Below, piece by piece: positions 62,003-64,000 of a stretch of 64,000 nt of DNA; the stretch's first letter is position 1; each line of letters starts with the position of its first letter. The notes under the pieces were generated by a model, which had not been told where the DNA came from, ran no database searches, and worked only from the letters and a program-made list of their open reading frames with translations. The stretch is taken from positions 124,001 through 188,000 of the forward strand of contig JAILWO010000005.1 in the NCBI GenBank assembly GCA_025698895.1, read 5' to 3'. The position numbers and the translations under genes were made by a program. Source of the stretch: Rhizobiaceae bacterium. Its GTDB lineage: Bacteria; Pseudomonadota; Alphaproteobacteria; Rhizobiales; Rhizobiaceae.

Positions 62003-64000
62003 TCACGCGGCGTGTTGCTTCCGGGCGGTGCGCGGAGCGCCCTCTACATCGGTAACGGCGACGTGGACTCTTAGAACGCCCCGGCGGCCGTCTTGATAGG
62101 TGACAGCGATTTCGAGATCGACACTGTGGTCCCCGCCGTAGATCGCCTCCACTAGATCGGCGTAGCGCTCTTCCAGAAAGGCTCGGCGCAGCTTGCGGCT
62201 GCGGGTCAGCTCGCCCTCGTCGGGATCGAGCTCCTTGGGGAAGTTCGCGAAACGCCGGACCCGCGAGCCTTCCGGCAGAAGCATGTTGATGCGCTCCACC
62301 TCCGCTCTGATCAGTTCGAGGATCTCGGGTTTCTGCGACAGGTCGGTATAGGTCGAGAAGCTAAGCTGGTTCTCCTCGACCCAGCGGCTCAGTACCTCCA
62401 TATCGATATTGATCAACGCCGCCACGAAGGGGCGCGTCTGGTCTCCAAGGATCATCAGGTCCTTGATGAAGGGGCTGTAGCGCAGACGGGTTTCGATGAA
62501 CTGCGGCGGATAGCTGTGACCGTTGCAGAGATGCCGCATGTCCTTTACGCGGTCGAAGAACACGAGCTCTCCATCATCGGTCATTGAGACGGCGTCGCCG
62601 GTCGCGTACCAGCCGTCCCTGGTCTGGGCCTCAGCGGTCTTGTCAGGCTTGCGGAAATAGCCGCCGAACCCCGAGCCGCCCCGCACATGGAGCTCGCCGT
62701 CCTCGGCGATGCGAAATTCGAGCGGATCGCCATAGACAGGATTGACCTGCATCCAGCGCCCGCTGGTCTCCAGCTTATAGCTTTCGCCCATATGCGCTGT
62801 GAGAAGTCCGACTTCTGTTGCCCCGTATACGTTGCGCAGCTTCACGCCCATGGCGTGGAACATGCGGAAGACGTCAGGCGCCATGAGCGCCCCCCCAGAC
62901 ATGGCGTTCCTGGCCTTTCTCAGGCCTAGGTTGTCGCGCAGGTGCCAAAGCACCAGAACCTCGGCCAGCGGCAGCTGCAGGCGCGCTGCAAGCGAAGGCC
63001 GACGCCCTTCAAGCCGCTCGACATAGACGTCGCGGCCCACCCTCATGGCCCAGTTGTAGAACGCCCGCCGAATTGGCCCCGCGCTAAGCATCCGCGCCTG
63101 CACAATCGAGGCAAGGTTCTCCCACTGACGCGGGCTGAAGACCAGCGCATTGACGGCCAGCTCACGGATGTTGTCGAGTATCTCTTCCGGCCCCTCGGGG
63201 AAGTTCACCACCATCGGTGCAAGCAGCCCGATCGACAGCCCGAAGATCTGCTCGGTAACCCAAGCCGGGGAAATATAGGTGAGGTACTCGGTGCCCGGCG
63301 CGATTTCGACCGCGCCCATCACCCGGGCGGAGTTGTCGAAAAGATAGCGCTGCGAGATCATAACGCCTTTCGGCTTGCTGGTCGTGCCCGAGGTATAGGA
63401 CAGAACCGCGATGTCGCCGGGTCTACCGCGCGCGACACGAGCCTCGAATAACTTCGGATCCTGGTCGTGACGGCGGGCTCCGGCATCGCTCACCGCCTGA
63501 TACGAGCGCAAGAGCGGGTGTGCGTAGGTCCACAGCCCGGCATCGTCCCAGTAGACAATGGCGATGATGCCTTCGAGGTCCCCGGCGATCTCGAGGCACT
63601 TGTCCACCTGCTCCTGGTCCTGCACGAGGAAAATCCGCGTCTCCGAATCCCGCGCCAGATAGTGAATCTCGGCGGAGGATTGATCGGGGTAGACCGAGAT
63701 CACCTTCCCGCCCAACGATTGGGCGGCGTACTCGGCCCAGAAATGTTCGGGTTCGTTCTCGCCGATTACCATCATTGAGTCGCCCGAGCCGAATCCCAGA
63801 TCGTCAAGGCCAAGCGCCAAAGCGCGGACCCGCTGGAGCACGTCGGCCCAGGTGAACTCGCGCCAGATGCCGAGGCGCTTGTGCCGCTGGGCCAAGGCAG
63901 CCGGCGTGGCCTTGGCTCGCGCCAGCAACACCTGCGGCAGCGTTTGGCTTTGCGTCACCGCAGGATCGCTGAAGACCTTCGCTGCTCTTGTGCGCTCCAC
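62003..64000 (-). CDS. AMP-dependent acyl-CoA synthetase/ligase, long-chain type (second system; 5' end at window edge)
   Basis: 665 codons visible, open at the right edge; a GTG at 64000 could be the start but the gene may begin outside. SYTSGTTSKPKGVMISQ (P-loop), NVYGATEVG, YATGDAVSMTDDG hinge and LTRSRKLRR near the C-terminus. It belongs to the same ligase subtype as the protein at 15.3-17.2 kb, sharing the long C-terminal extension with a final beta-type segment (VDLEIAVTYQDGRRGV). First visible gene of the second importer operon. Confidence 0.88.
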   Translation of the reverse strand: MERTRAAKVFSDPAVTQSQTLPQVLLARAKATPAALAQRHKRLGIWREFTWADVLQRVRALALGLDDLGFGSGDSMMVIGENEPEHFWAEYAAQSLGGKVISVYPDQSSAEIHYLARDSETRIFLVQDQEQVDKCLEIAGDLEGIIAIVYWDDAGLWTYAHPLLRSYQAVSDAGARRHDQDPKLFEARVARGRPGDIAVLSYTSGTTSKPKGVMISQRYLFDNSARVMGAVEIAPGTEYLTYISPAWVTEQIFGLSIGLLAPMVVNFPEGPEEILDNIRELAVNALVFSPRQWENLASIVQARMLSAGPIRRAFYNWAMRVGRDVYVERLEGRRPSLAARLQLPLAEVLVLWHLRDNLGLRKARNAMSGGALMAPDVFRMFHAMGVKLRNVYGATEVGLLTAHMGESYKLETSGRWMQVNPVYGDPLEFRIAEDGELHVRGGSGFGGYFRKPDKTAEAQTRDGWYATGDAVSMTDDGELVFFDRVKDMRHLCNGHSYPPQFIETRLRYSPFIKDLMILGDQTRPFVAALINIDMEVLSRWVEENQLSFSTYTDLSQKPEILELIRAEVERINMLLPEGSRVRRFANFPKELDPDEGELTRSRKLRRAFLEERYADLVEAIYGGDHSVDLEIAVTYQDGRRGVLRVHVAVTDVEGAPRTARKQHAA

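Overview
This 64 kb window is GC-rich bacterial DNA, devoted almost entirely to activation, transport and beta-oxidation-type breakdown of carboxylic acids as CoA thioesters. The gene style (Liv-type ABC importers with built-in acyl-CoA ligases, CaiB/BaiF proteins, SCP-X thiolases, AGGAGG-type ribosome sites, frequent ATGA/TGATG overlaps) suggests an alphaproteobacterium; that is an inference, as no rRNA or marker gene is present. No tRNA, rRNA, CRISPR array, phage or intact transposon was seen.

Layout. 1-6.2 kb: start of a transglutaminase-like gene; an AMACR-like CaiB protein, a hydratase-2 (MaoC), a thiolase-fold protein without the nucleophilic Cys and its DUF35 partner on the minus strand; two CoA-transferase-like CaiB genes on the plus strand. 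6.5-18.9 kb: a long minus-strand operon read SDR, LivG, acyl-CoA ligase, LivH, LivM, LivF, two solute-binding proteins, two crotonases, etfB, etfA. 19-21.4 kb: CaiB plus acyl-CoA dehydrogenase. 21.7-28.5 kb: a leucine/isovalerate-like set (TetR, carboxyltransferase, methylglutaconyl-CoA-hydratase-like crotonase, biotin carboxylase subunit, acyl-CoA dehydrogenase) with the biotin transporter BioY behind it. 28.7-30.8 kb: FabG-like SDR and SCP-X thiolase. 31-34.2 kb: a differently styled block (HxlR regulator, a frameshifted DoxX-like gene, DODA-type dioxygenase, NmrA-like SDR, luciferase-domain protein), followed by about 0.9 kb of degenerate IS debris. 35.1-45.7 kb: an acyclic-terpene-utilisation-like cluster (AtuA-family protein, split biotin carboxylase and biotin carrier, carboxyltransferase, two isovaleryl/citronellyl-type acyl-CoA dehydrogenases, dienoyl-reductase-like SDR, crotonase, two hotdog thioesterases). 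45.7-51.98 kb: a regulator made of two complete TetR units in one chain, a BadH-like SDR, an acyl-CoA synthetase, NmrA-like SDR, AraC-type regulator, thioesterase. 52-64 kb: a ligase pseudogene, acyl-CoA dehydrogenase, SCP-X thiolase, atypical crotonase, AMACR-like protein, and a second transporter operon (ligase, LivH, LivM, solute-binding protein, LivF, SDR) running off the right edge.

How it works together (inference): acids enter through the two ABC importers, are charged by the ligases or CoA transferases, racemised by AMACR-like proteins, oxidised by five acyl-CoA dehydrogenases feeding ETF, hydrated by crotonases or MaoC, methyl branches are handled by two biotin-dependent carboxylases, and chains are cleaved by thiolases and possibly an aldolase. 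The end substrate is probably methyl-branched or alicyclic/isoprenoid; the sequence alone does not identify it.

The strongest unexplained signal is a 16-bp palindrome, TCTAACAnnTGTTAGA, found eight times, each time at the head of a catabolic operon and often overlapping a recognisable -10 element, including in front of both TetR genes. This points to one regulon read by a conventional TetR dimer and by a covalently fused double TetR.
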